Assembly (NCBI GenBank): GCA_035633415.1 | Contig: DASQEZ010000322.1 | Coordinates: 1 to 19,757, forward strand | DNA: 19,757 nucleotides | Reading direction: 5' to 3' | Source of the DNA: Fodinibacter sp035633415 | GTDB taxonomy: Bacteria > Actinomycetota > Actinomycetes > Actinomycetales > Dermatophilaceae | Shown here: one piece after another, positions 6,538 to 12,807 of the stretch | Numbering within the stretch: position 1 is the first letter of the stretch | How the letters are laid out: the number at the start of each line of letters is the position of its first letter | Position numbers and translations under genes: made by a program | The notes under the pieces: generated by a model | Told to the model about the DNA's origin: nothing | What the model saw: only the letters and a program-made list of their open reading frames with translations | The model's database searches: none

Positions 6538-8063
6538 GCGGCGCCGACGACCGGCTCACGCCCGGCGCCGACCCCTCCGGCGAGGGACCCGAGCAGGCGC
6601 AGGGGCTGCGCCGCCGCGACATCCACCACCGCCCCCGCCGCACGTGGCGAACCTGGGCCGTCGTGGGCGTGGTGACGACCCTCGTCGTGGCGCTCGGCGG
6701 CACCGCGTTCGCGGCGTGGCGGCTCACCTCGAACGTCACCAAAGTCGACGTCTCGACGGCGATCGGTACCGACCGCCCGACCCAGGCGCCCGAGGCGACC
6801 GAGGCCGTGAACATCCTGCTGATCGGGTCCGACACGCGTGAGGGTGAGGGCAACGACGCCTACGCCGACCGCGACGGCACGCGCGGCGGCGCTCACTCCG
6901 ACACCAACCTGCTGGTGCACCTGTCCGCCGACCGGTCCTCCGCCACGGTGGTGTCGATTCCCCGCGACTCGATGACCCCGGCCCCGCCGGACTGCTCGTC
7001 GACCGCGCCCAAGGACGAGTGGCGCATGCGGCAGTGGAACCAGAACTTCTCGCTCGGCGGCACCGGCTGCCTGATCCGCACCCTCGAGGGCAACACCGGG
7101 GTGTTCATCGACCACTACGCGGTCGTCGACTTCCGCGGCTTCAAGCAGATGGTCGATGCCCTCGGCGGCGTGGAGGTCTGCACCTCCACCGCCATCGACG
7201 ACTCGAACACCCAACTGCAGCTCTCCGCCGGGCGGCACACGCTCGACGGGCGCCAGGCCCTGCAGTACGTGCGGGTGCGCAAGTCGGTCGGCGACGGGTC
7301 CGACCTGCAGCGCATCGACCGCCAGCAGGCCTTCCTGTCATCGGTGGCACAGCAGGCGACCTCCAGCAAGCTGCTCCTGCAGCCCGCCAAGCTGTACGGC
7401 TTCCTCGACGCCGCCACCCGTTCACTGACCACCGACCCGGACTTCGGGGTCGGCACCATGCGCGACCTGGCGTCCAGCGTCAGGGGCATCGGCCTGGATC
7501 AGATCCAGTTCGTCACGGTGCCGAACGAGACCTACGGCCCCGACCCGAACCGGGTGCAGTGGACGTCCTCGGCCGAGCAGATCTGGTCGGCCCTGCGCGA
7601 GGACCGGCCGGTCGGTGCCGAGAAGAAGCCCACGGCGACCCCCTCGCCGACCACGCCGCTCACCGTCTCCCCCGACGACATCCCGGTCGTGGTCGTGAAC
7701 GCCGCAGGATTGTCCGGCCTCGCCCGGCAGGCGGCGCAGGCCCTGAAGGTGCAGGGCTTCACCCCCGTGACGACCGGCTCGGCCACGGCCACCGCCTCCA
7801 CCTCGCCGGCCCTCGTCGAGTACTCCGGCGACCACGAGGAGGACGCGCGCACGGTGGCGGCGGCGTTCCCCGGCGCGCAGGTGGAGAAGACCGCAGGCCT
7901 CGGCGGCACGGTCCGGGTCACGCTCGGCCCGGGCGCACCGGACGTCGTGGAGGTGCCCAACCGCCTGGGCTCCGACCCGCTGCCCGAGCAGCCCGTCACG
8001 GCCACGCCGAACCCCACCGAGTCGATCCAGACCCGTAAGGCCGACACCGACATCTGCAGCTGA
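6534..8063 (+). CDS. LytR-CpsA-Psr (LCP) family protein with C-terminal LytR_C domain
   Basis: A 509-residue protein starting at GTG 6534, which is preceded by AGGAGG with a short 4-base spacer. A cytoplasmic tail (1-38) is followed by one membrane anchor at about 41-63. The LCP domain spans about 90-305: IGSDTREG (97-104), SDTNLLVHL (122-130), SIPRDS (141-146), VDALGGVEVC (197-206), YVRVRK (245-250) and QRIDRQQAF (259-267). A Pro/Thr linker (about 365-390) leads to a LytR_C domain at about 391-475, starting DDIPVVVVNAAGLSGLA. The protein ends ADTDICS with Cys508, and Cys154, Cys179 and Cys206 lie in the extracellular domain. The expected role is transfer of a lipid-linked wall polymer to peptidoglycan. 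It ends 33 bases from the convergent acyl-CoA dehydrogenase gene, across a strong hairpin. It has its own predicted promoter and a leader containing a small ORF. Confidence 0.93.
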   Translation: MSGADDRLTPGADPSGEGPEQAQGLRRRDIHHRPRRTWRTWAVVGVVTTLVVALGGTAFAAWRLTSNVTKVDVSTAIGTDRPTQAPEATEAVNILLIGSDTREGEGNDAYADRDGTRGGAHSDTNLLVHLSADRSSATVVSIPRDSMTPAPPDCSSTAPKDEWRMRQWNQNFSLGGTGCLIRTLEGNTGVFIDHYAVVDFRGFKQMVDALGGVEVCTSTAIDDSNTQLQLSAGRHTLDGRQALQYVRVRKSVGDGSDLQRIDRQQAFLSSVAQQATSSKLLLQPAKLYGFLDAATRSLTTDPDFGVGTMRDLASSVRGIGLDQIQFVTVPNETYGPDPNRVQWTSSAEQIWSALREDRPVGAEKKPTATPSPTTPLTVSPDDIPVVVVNAAGLSGLARQAAQALKVQGFTPVTTGSATATASTSPALVEYSGDHEEDARTVAAAFPGAQVEKTAGLGGTVRVTLGPGAPDVVEVPNRLGSDPLPEQPVTATPNPTESIQTRKADTDICS

Positions 8064-8064
8064 C

Positions 8065-8096
8065 CGGCGCCTGCACCCGCGGTGGGGTGCGCGCCG
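8065..8096. terminator. Bidirectional terminator hairpin between convergent genes
   Basis: Arms CGGCGC plus GCACCC (8065-8078, with a 2-base bulge) pair with GGGTGC plus GCGCCG (8085-8096) around a 6-base loop. The hairpin fills almost the whole 33-base gap between two convergent stop codons, ending immediately next to the dehydrogenase stop. There is no T-tract, but position and stem strength fit a shared terminator. Confidence 0.65.
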
Positions 8097-9263
8097 TCAG
8101 CCGCGGAGCAGCTGACGGGCCATGACGATGCGCTGCACCTGGTTGGTGCCCTCGTAGATCTGGGTGATCTTCGCGTCGCGCATCATCCGCTCCAGCGGGA
8201 AGTCGCGCGTGTAGCCCGCGCCGCCGAGCAGCTGCACGGCATCCGTCGTCACCTTCATCGCGACGTCGGAGGCGAAGCACTTCGCGGCCGCGCCGAAGAA
8301 CGGCAGGTCGGGGTCACCGCGCTCGGACTTGGCGGCGGCGACGTAGACCAGCTGGCGGGCGGCCTCGAGCTCCATCGCCATGTCGGCGAGCATGAACTGC
8401 ACGCCCTGGAAGTCGGCGACCGCCTTGCCGAACTGGCGTCGCTCCTTGACGTAGGCCAGTGCCTGGTCGAGGGCGCCCTGCGCGATGCCGATGGCCTGCG
8501 CGCCGATGGTGACCCTGGTGTGGTCGAGGGTCGCGAGGGCGATCTTCAGCCCGGCGCCGACCTCCCCGACGACGCGGTCGCCGGGGATGCGGGTGCGCTG
8601 GAAGATGAGCTCACGGGTGGGGCTGCCCTTGATGCCGAGCTTGCGCTCCTTCTCGCCGAAGGTGAAGCCCTCGTCGCTCTTCTCCACGACGAACGCGGTG
8701 ATGTTGTTGCCGCGCTGGCCGTCGGGGTCGGTGACCGCGAGCACCGTGTAGAACTCGGAGATGCCGGCGTTGGTGATCCACGACTTCTGGCCGGTGAGGA
8801 CCCAGTCGTCGCCGTCACGCACCGCACGGCACGTCATCGCCGCGGTGTCGGAGCCGGCCTCACGCTCGGACAGTCCGTAGGAGAACGTGGTCTCCCCCGC
8901 GGCCAGCGGGGTGAGGTACCGGGTCTTGACGTCGTCGTTCGCAGCGACGATGAGCGGCATCGAGCCGAGCTTGTTGACCGCCGGGATCAGCGAGCTGCTC
9001 GCGCACACCCGGGCGAGCTCCTCGATGACGATGCAGGTCGCCAGGGCGTCGGCTCCCACCCCGCCGTACTGCTCGGGCACGTGCGGGGCGAAGAAGTCGC
9101 TCGCCACGAGGGCGTCGTGCGCCTCCTGCGGATAGCGGGCCTCCTCGTCGACCGCCGCGGCGTAGGGCGCGATCTTGTCCTCGGCCACCGCGCGAACCGC
9201 CTCGCGGATCGCAACGTGGTCCTCGGAGAGCCGATAGGTGTCGAAGTCGGGGTTGCCGGTCAT
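8097..9263 (-). CDS. Acyl-CoA dehydrogenase family protein
   Basis: A 388-residue FAD-dependent enzyme, the usual length for the family. It oxidises acyl-CoA thioesters to trans-2-enoyl-CoA and passes electrons to an electron-transfer flavoprotein in the cytoplasm. Visible signatures are the N-terminal helical domain (EDHVAIREAVRAVAEDKIAP), the FAD-binding beta domain with YGLSEREAGSDTAAM and TGQKSWITNAG, the helical KERRQFGKAVADFQGVQF segment, LLGGAGYTRDFPLERMMRDAK, and IYEGTNQVQR near the C-terminus. Glu371 in that motif is the expected catalytic base, as in short- and medium-chain enzymes. ATG 9263 is chosen over an in-frame GTG two codons earlier because TAACCT lies six bases before the ATG. 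It is flanked by LCP genes and a secreted propeller gene, so its relation to envelope synthesis is unclear. In other actinobacteria an acyl-CoA dehydrogenase lies near LCP and pur genes. The acyl substrate cannot be read from the sequence. Confidence 0.95.
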   Translation of the reverse strand: MTGNPDFDTYRLSEDHVAIREAVRAVAEDKIAPYAAAVDEEARYPQEAHDALVASDFFAPHVPEQYGGVGADALATCIVIEELARVCASSSLIPAVNKLGSMPLIVAANDDVKTRYLTPLAAGETTFSYGLSEREAGSDTAAMTCRAVRDGDDWVLTGQKSWITNAGISEFYTVLAVTDPDGQRGNNITAFVVEKSDEGFTFGEKERKLGIKGSPTRELIFQRTRIPGDRVVGEVGAGLKIALATLDHTRVTIGAQAIGIAQGALDQALAYVKERRQFGKAVADFQGVQFMLADMAMELEAARQLVYVAAAKSERGDPDLPFFGAAAKCFASDVAMKVTTDAVQLLGGAGYTRDFPLERMMRDAKITQIYEGTNQVQRIVMARQLLRG

Positions 9264-9269
9264 GCACAC

Positions 9270-9275
9270 AGGTTA
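9270..9275 (-). promoter_or_regulatory. Candidate -10 box (TAACCT), leaderless start of the acyl-CoA dehydrogenase gene
   Basis: TAACCT fits TANNNT and ends six bases before ATG 9263, placing transcription initiation at the start codon. There is no Shine-Dalgarno and only a weak -35. The divergent gap 9264-9402 also holds a palindrome and the promoter of the plus-strand gene. Confidence 0.4.
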
Positions 9276-9306
9276 CTCGCCGGTAGGTCACGGGGTCCGC
9301 GAGCCC

Positions 9307-9326
9307 CGTTGCGGGTTTCCGCAACG
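9307..9326. promoter_or_regulatory. Perfect inverted repeat, putative operator shared by divergent genes
   Basis: Eight-base arms CGTTGCGG and CCGCAACG flank a GTTT spacer. The element is centred about 50 bases upstream of both predicted transcription starts (near 9263 on minus and near 9365 on plus). That suits a regulator controlling the dehydrogenase and the propeller gene together. The binding protein is unknown. Confidence 0.45.
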
Positions 9327-9352
9327 CCCTGCGCCGACGGCCCGCGGCCTTC

Positions 9353-9358
9353 TACAGT
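9353..9358 (+). promoter_or_regulatory. Candidate -10 box (TACAGT) of the secreted propeller/FG-GAP gene
   Basis: TACAGT fits TANNNT and lies 44 bases before ATG 9403. A weak TGCGCC could serve as -35 at 9330-9335 with 17-base spacing. The leader contains a G-run Shine-Dalgarno (9389-9395) seven bases before the ATG. Confidence 0.45.
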
Positions 9359-9402
9359 GCCCTCGGCACGCACCACCATTTCTCACCTGGGGGGACCCAC
9401 CC

Positions 9403-11601
9403 ATGACCCTGCTCCCAACGACCGGCCGCAGCCGCGCCGTGCTCGTCGCCACCGTGACCGGGGCGCTCGTCGCCGGCGTCGTGGGCACCACACCGGCCCT
9501 CGGGGCCTCCACCGACGACCCCCGGGCCGAGATCCTCAGCGGCTTCGCGCAGCAGACCCGCGAGGGTTCGAGCGCCGCGAGCCCGCTCGCCGTGCAGAAG
9601 GACGGACCGGCGGTGAGGGAGCAGACCAAGGCCCCACAGTCGCCGAGCCGGACGGAGGGCGAGGTCGCGGCCAGCCCCCAGCGGGCCGCAGCCGCCGCCG
9701 CTGCCGCCGACTGCGCCGGCCTGGAGCTGCTCGTCACCCAGACCCAGGACCACGGCCACGTCTCGTGGGCGGCCCTGCCCGGAGCGACGTCGTTCACGGT
9801 CCTGCGCGAGCGCGCCGGGGCCTCGGCCACGACGATCGCCACCCTGCCCGGCACCAGCACGTCGTTAGAGGACACCGGGCAGAACACGCTCGGGCAGGTC
9901 GCGTACACCGTGCGCGCCACCGTTGACGGGTCGACGCTCTCCTGCCGCACCCCCGAGGTGGACTACTGGAGCATGAGCACGCTCGACGGAGTCGGCTACC
10001 CCGACATCTTCTTCGCCGGTACCGACCAGGTCTGGGAGCAGGACACCTACGGGCCCGCCTTCCCGTCGTACACCGCCGAGGCCTTCCGCCCGGCGTTCTC
10101 GCCGAACGGCCGGCTGGTGGCAGCCGTCGAGAAGGTCGCCGACGTGTGGACCATCACCGTGCGCAAGGCCTCGACCGGTGTCGTGCAGTGGTCGGTCGCC
10201 TCCCCGAGCGGCACCATGCTCGACGAGCCCGCCTTCTCCCCGGACGGTCAGCGCATCGTGGCCGAGGCCCTCGCCCTTCCCGGGCTCGACGTGTCGAACG
10301 GGCTCTACACCGTCCCCGTCAACACCACGACGCACCCGCTCACCCTGGTGCCGGGCTCGTCCGGCCTGGTGACCGCCGACTGGGTGGACACCCCCGGCGC
10401 CCTCGCGAGCACGACGATCGTCGCGGCCAACCTCGCCCCCGGCGGCCTCATGACCCTGGTGAACGCGACGACCGGGGCGCGCACGCCGATCCTCGGCACC
10501 GAGGGCGCCCTGGACCCGATGGGGCGGGCCGACGGTTCGATCCTCTTCACCACCCGCAGCGACACCTCGGCCACGCTCGACGAGCGCCTGGCCGATGGAA
10601 GCCTGCACCGCATCCAGACCTGGGCCGACAGCACGGCCCGCTGGCCCGTCACCGACCCCGACACGGGCGGGGTGCTGGTCTACCTGGACGAGCCCGACAC
10701 CGAGAACCCGGGTAGCCGGGTCTGGTCGGTCTCGGCGGTCGACCCCGACACCGGCCTGACCGAGGTCACCGGCATCGGGCTCCCCCGGTCGAACACGGCC
10801 GTCGGCTTCCAGGGGTTCGACCTGCGCACGCCGGTGTCCCCCGGCACGTCCGACTTCGGCGGGGCCTCGAACGGCGACATCCTCGCCCGTTCCAGCACCG
10901 GTGTTCTGTACGCGTACCCGCTGTCCGCCTCCACCGACCGCTTCTTCGACACACGCCAGCAGATGGGCACCGGCTGGGGGATCATGAGGCAATTCATCGC
11001 CATCGGCGACCTCAACAGCGACGGCCAGGGAGACATCGCCGCCGTCGACACCTCCGGCAACCTGTGGTTCTACCCCGGCAAGGGATCCTTCGGGCTGGGA
11101 GGACGCACGAAGCTGGGCACCGGGTGGTCGTCCTACGCGATCCTCTCCACCGGGGACTTCAACGGAGACACCAAGGCCGACCTCGTCGCGCGTGACACCG
11201 GAGGGCGACTCTGGATGTACCCCGGCAACGGCAGTGGTGGGCTGTCCACGCGGGTGCAGATCGGCTCCGGGTGGAGCATCTTCAACGCGATCGTCGGGCC
11301 CGGCGACTGGAACTACGACGGCAACCCCGACCTGCTGGCTCGCGTGCGCACCACGGGTTACCTCTATCTCTACCCGGGCAACGGCAAGGGTGGGTTCGGC
11401 GCCCGCAAGTACCTCGGCACGGGGTGGAACGCGCGGACCGGGTTCGCGGCACCGGAGATCTGGGGTGGCGTCAACGCCCTGTTCGCCCGCACCCCCGACG
11501 GCGTCCTCCTCGACTACGACAGTGTCGGCAACGGCGTGGTCAAGAGCACGAACGTCTACCAGGCCGGTACCGGCTGGAACCCGTTCACCATCACCGGCTG
11601 A
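9403..11601 (+). CDS. Secreted protein with TolB-like propeller and C-terminal FG-GAP/VCBS repeats
   Basis: A 732-residue protein. A signal peptide is clear: Arg near the start, a hydrophobic core AVLVATVTGALVAGVV and probable cleavage after PALGA (residue 35). A low-complexity Ala stretch near 95-106 leads to a fibronectin-III-like module (about 105-185: VSWAALPGATSFTVLRE, VAYTVRATV). Residues about 195-470 resemble TolB/WD40-type blades (FRPAFSPNGRLVAAVEKV, EPAFSPDGQRIVAEAL). The C-terminal about 250 residues hold FG-GAP/VCBS-like units with calcium-loop-type sequences GDLNSDGQGD (from 535), GDFNGDTKAD (from 584) and GDWNYDGNPD (from 634), spaced 49-50 residues, plus repeated GTGW and YPGNG motifs. 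There is no membrane anchor or sorting signal, so it is probably released or wall-bound. No catalytic motif is seen; adhesion or polymer binding is only a guess. It starts at ATG 9403 after a G-rich ribosome site. A strong hairpin follows its stop. Confidence 0.88.
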   Translation: MTLLPTTGRSRAVLVATVTGALVAGVVGTTPALGASTDDPRAEILSGFAQQTREGSSAASPLAVQKDGPAVREQTKAPQSPSRTEGEVAASPQRAAAAAAAADCAGLELLVTQTQDHGHVSWAALPGATSFTVLRERAGASATTIATLPGTSTSLEDTGQNTLGQVAYTVRATVDGSTLSCRTPEVDYWSMSTLDGVGYPDIFFAGTDQVWEQDTYGPAFPSYTAEAFRPAFSPNGRLVAAVEKVADVWTITVRKASTGVVQWSVASPSGTMLDEPAFSPDGQRIVAEALALPGLDVSNGLYTVPVNTTTHPLTLVPGSSGLVTADWVDTPGALASTTIVAANLAPGGLMTLVNATTGARTPILGTEGALDPMGRADGSILFTTRSDTSATLDERLADGSLHRIQTWADSTARWPVTDPDTGGVLVYLDEPDTENPGSRVWSVSAVDPDTGLTEVTGIGLPRSNTAVGFQGFDLRTPVSPGTSDFGGASNGDILARSSTGVLYAYPLSASTDRFFDTRQQMGTGWGIMRQFIAIGDLNSDGQGDIAAVDTSGNLWFYPGKGSFGLGGRTKLGTGWSSYAILSTGDFNGDTKADLVARDTGGRLWMYPGNGSGGLSTRVQIGSGWSIFNAIVGPGDWNYDGNPDLLARVRTTGYLYLYPGNGKGGFGARKYLGTGWNARTGFAAPEIWGGVNALFARTPDGVLLDYDSVGNGVVKSTNVYQAGTGWNPFTITG

Positions 11602-11614
11602 CAGCCGCAGACGC

Positions 11615-11656
11615 ACGGAACCGGGTCGGGCCCCTCTGGTCCCGACCCGGTTCCGT
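11615..11656 (+). terminator. Strong hairpin terminator after the secreted propeller gene
   Basis: A perfect 16-base stem (ACGGAACCGGGTCGGG with its complement at 11641-11656) encloses a 10-base loop, starting 14 bases after the stop codon. No T-tract follows. It isolates the secreted-protein gene from the epimerase operon. Confidence 0.7.
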
Positions 11657-11678
11657 CGTCGCAGCGGCCCGAGCCGGT

Positions 11679-11711
11679 CTGGACGGCACTCGTGGCGACG
11701 CTCGATACAGT
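11679..11711 (+). promoter_or_regulatory. Candidate promoter of the epimerase gene (CTGGACG-N20-TACAGT), leaderless
   Basis: TACAGT at 11706-11711 ends seven bases before GTG 11719, so transcription likely begins at the start codon. CTGGACG (11679-11685) lies 20 bases upstream of the -10, as before the two plus-strand LCP genes. The remainder of the gap 11602-11718 is occupied by the terminator hairpin. Confidence 0.45.
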
Positions 11712-11718
11712 CGCCCTC

Positions 11719-12786
11719 GTGAAGATCCTCAGCGTCGTCGGAGCCCGCCCCCAGTTCGTGAAGCTCGCCCCGGTGGCAGCCGCCGTCGAGGCCGCGGGTC
11801 ACCAGCACGTCATCGTCCACACCGGCCAGCACTACGACGCCAACATGTCGGACATCTTCTTCAGTGACCTTCGCATCCCCGACCCGGACGTGCACCTGGC
11901 GATCGGCTCGAACACCCACGGCCGGCAGACCGGAGCCATGCTCGCCGCCATGGACCAGGTCCTGGAGGACCACCAGCCGGACTGGGTGATCGTCTATGGC
12001 GACACCAATTCGACTGTGGCCGGCGCGTTGTCGGCCGTGAAGATGCACATCCCCCTCGCGCACCTGGAGGCAGGGCTGCGCTCGTTCAACCGGCGAATGC
12101 CGGAGGAGCACAACCGGGGGCTGACCGACCATGCGGCCGACCTGTGCCTGGCGCCGACAGCCGTGGCGATGTCGCATCTGGCCGACGAAGGCCTGTCAGG
12201 CAGCAGCGTGCTGGTGGGCGACGTCATGACCGATGTCCTGCTCTCGGTCCGTGACTCGGTGGCGAACTCACGGGCGCCCCTCCCCCAGCCCGTGGTGGGT
12301 GCCGAGCGCTACTACGTCGCCACGCTGCACCGCGCCGAGAACACCGACGACCCCGTCCGACTGCGGTCCATCGTCGCAGAGATGGCGGCCCTGGATGCCC
12401 CCGTACTCCTCCTCGCCCACCCGCGGCTGCGGGCGCGGGCCGCCGAGCAGGGGATCGACCTGACCCAGGGGGCGCTCGTCGCGGCCGATCCGCTGCCCTA
12501 CCCGGAGCTGGTCCGCGCCACCATGTCCAGCGCGGGCGTGATCACCGACTCCGGCGGCCTGCAGAAGGAGGCCTTCCTCCTGCGGGTGCCGTGCACGACG
12601 GTACGCACGGAGACGGAGTGGACCGAGACCGTCGACCTGGGATGGAACGTCCTCGCGGGCACCGTGTCGGATCTGCGGGCAGCGGTGCGACGCGAGGCCC
12701 CTGCTCCCACCACCGCGCGGCCGTACGGCGACGGGCACGCCGCCGTACGGGCAGTGGACGCCATCTCCGCGGCCGGACTCGCCTGA
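11719..12786 (+). CDS. wecB: Non-hydrolysing UDP-N-acetylglucosamine 2-epimerase family protein (WecB/WbpI-like)
   Basis: A 355-residue cytoplasmic sugar-nucleotide 2-epimerase of the GT-B-like UDP-GlcNAc 2-epimerase family. Motifs: VVGARPQFVKLAPV (6-19), HTGQHYDANMSDIFF (34-48), YGDTNSTVAGAL (93-104), HLEAGLRSFNRRMPEEHNR (115-133), ATLHRAENTDD with His204, and DSGGLQKEA from Asp277. Asp95, Glu117, Glu129 or Glu130 and His204 align with catalytic residues of bacterial WecB. From remembered family sequences, GARPQF, HTGQHYDANMS, SFNRRMPEE and HRAENTDD look closer to WbpI-type epimerases, which act on UDP-2,3-diacetamido-glucuronate, than to E. coli WecB (GTRPE, RTGD). The exact substrate is therefore open, and the symbol wecB denotes the family. 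GTG 11719 is preferred over GTG 11692, because VKILSVVG is the family N-terminus and a TACAGT box sits seven bases before it. A glycosyltransferase gene follows after 21 bases. Confidence 0.9.
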   Translation: MKILSVVGARPQFVKLAPVAAAVEAAGHQHVIVHTGQHYDANMSDIFFSDLRIPDPDVHLAIGSNTHGRQTGAMLAAMDQVLEDHQPDWVIVYGDTNSTVAGALSAVKMHIPLAHLEAGLRSFNRRMPEEHNRGLTDHAADLCLAPTAVAMSHLADEGLSGSSVLVGDVMTDVLLSVRDSVANSRAPLPQPVVGAERYYVATLHRAENTDDPVRLRSIVAEMAALDAPVLLLAHPRLRARAAEQGIDLTQGALVAADPLPYPELVRATMSSAGVITDSGGLQKEAFLLRVPCTTVRTETEWTETVDLGWNVLAGTVSDLRAAVRREAPAPTTARPYGDGHAAVRAVDAISAAGLA

Positions 12787-12795
12787 CCGCTCGCG

Positions 12796-12801
12796 TAGGA
12801 T
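12796..12801 (+). promoter_or_regulatory. Candidate -10 box (TAGGAT), leaderless start of the GT4-like gene
   Basis: TAGGAT fits TANNNT and ends six bases before GTG 12808. No Shine-Dalgarno is present. It lies in the 21-base gap after the epimerase gene, with CGGACT at 12774-12779 as a weak -35 (16-base spacing). The gene may also be read through from the epimerase promoter. Confidence 0.4.
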
Positions 12802-12807
12802 CGGCGC

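Noticed and set aside
8082..9926. Plus-strand open frame of 614 codons over the acyl-CoA dehydrogenase
   Set aside because: It is antisense to clear dehydrogenase motifs, lacks recognisable domains and runs across the intergenic region into the propeller gene in the wrong frame.
10852..11601. Tandem DNA repeat array in the 3' part of the secreted-protein gene
   Set aside because: The periodicity is at protein level (49-50 residue FG-GAP units) with diverged nucleotides, so it is a domain repeat rather than a DNA satellite or CRISPR.
11692..11718. Earlier GTG start for the epimerase at 11692
   Set aside because: The extra nine residues do not fit the family N-terminus, and they would place the TACAGT -10 box inside the coding region. 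GTG 11719 gives the expected VKILSVVGARPQ start.
9865..12177. Minus-strand open frame of 770 codons over the secreted protein and the epimerase start
   Set aside because: It spans two genuine genes and a terminator hairpin, and its translation is low-complexity Arg/Gly/Val/Asp. It is a shadow of high-GC coding DNA.
12755..12760. TGGACG as a -35 for the GT4-like gene at 12808
   Set aside because: It is 35 bases from the TAGGAT box, far outside any usable spacing, and is explained as coding sequence of the epimerase.
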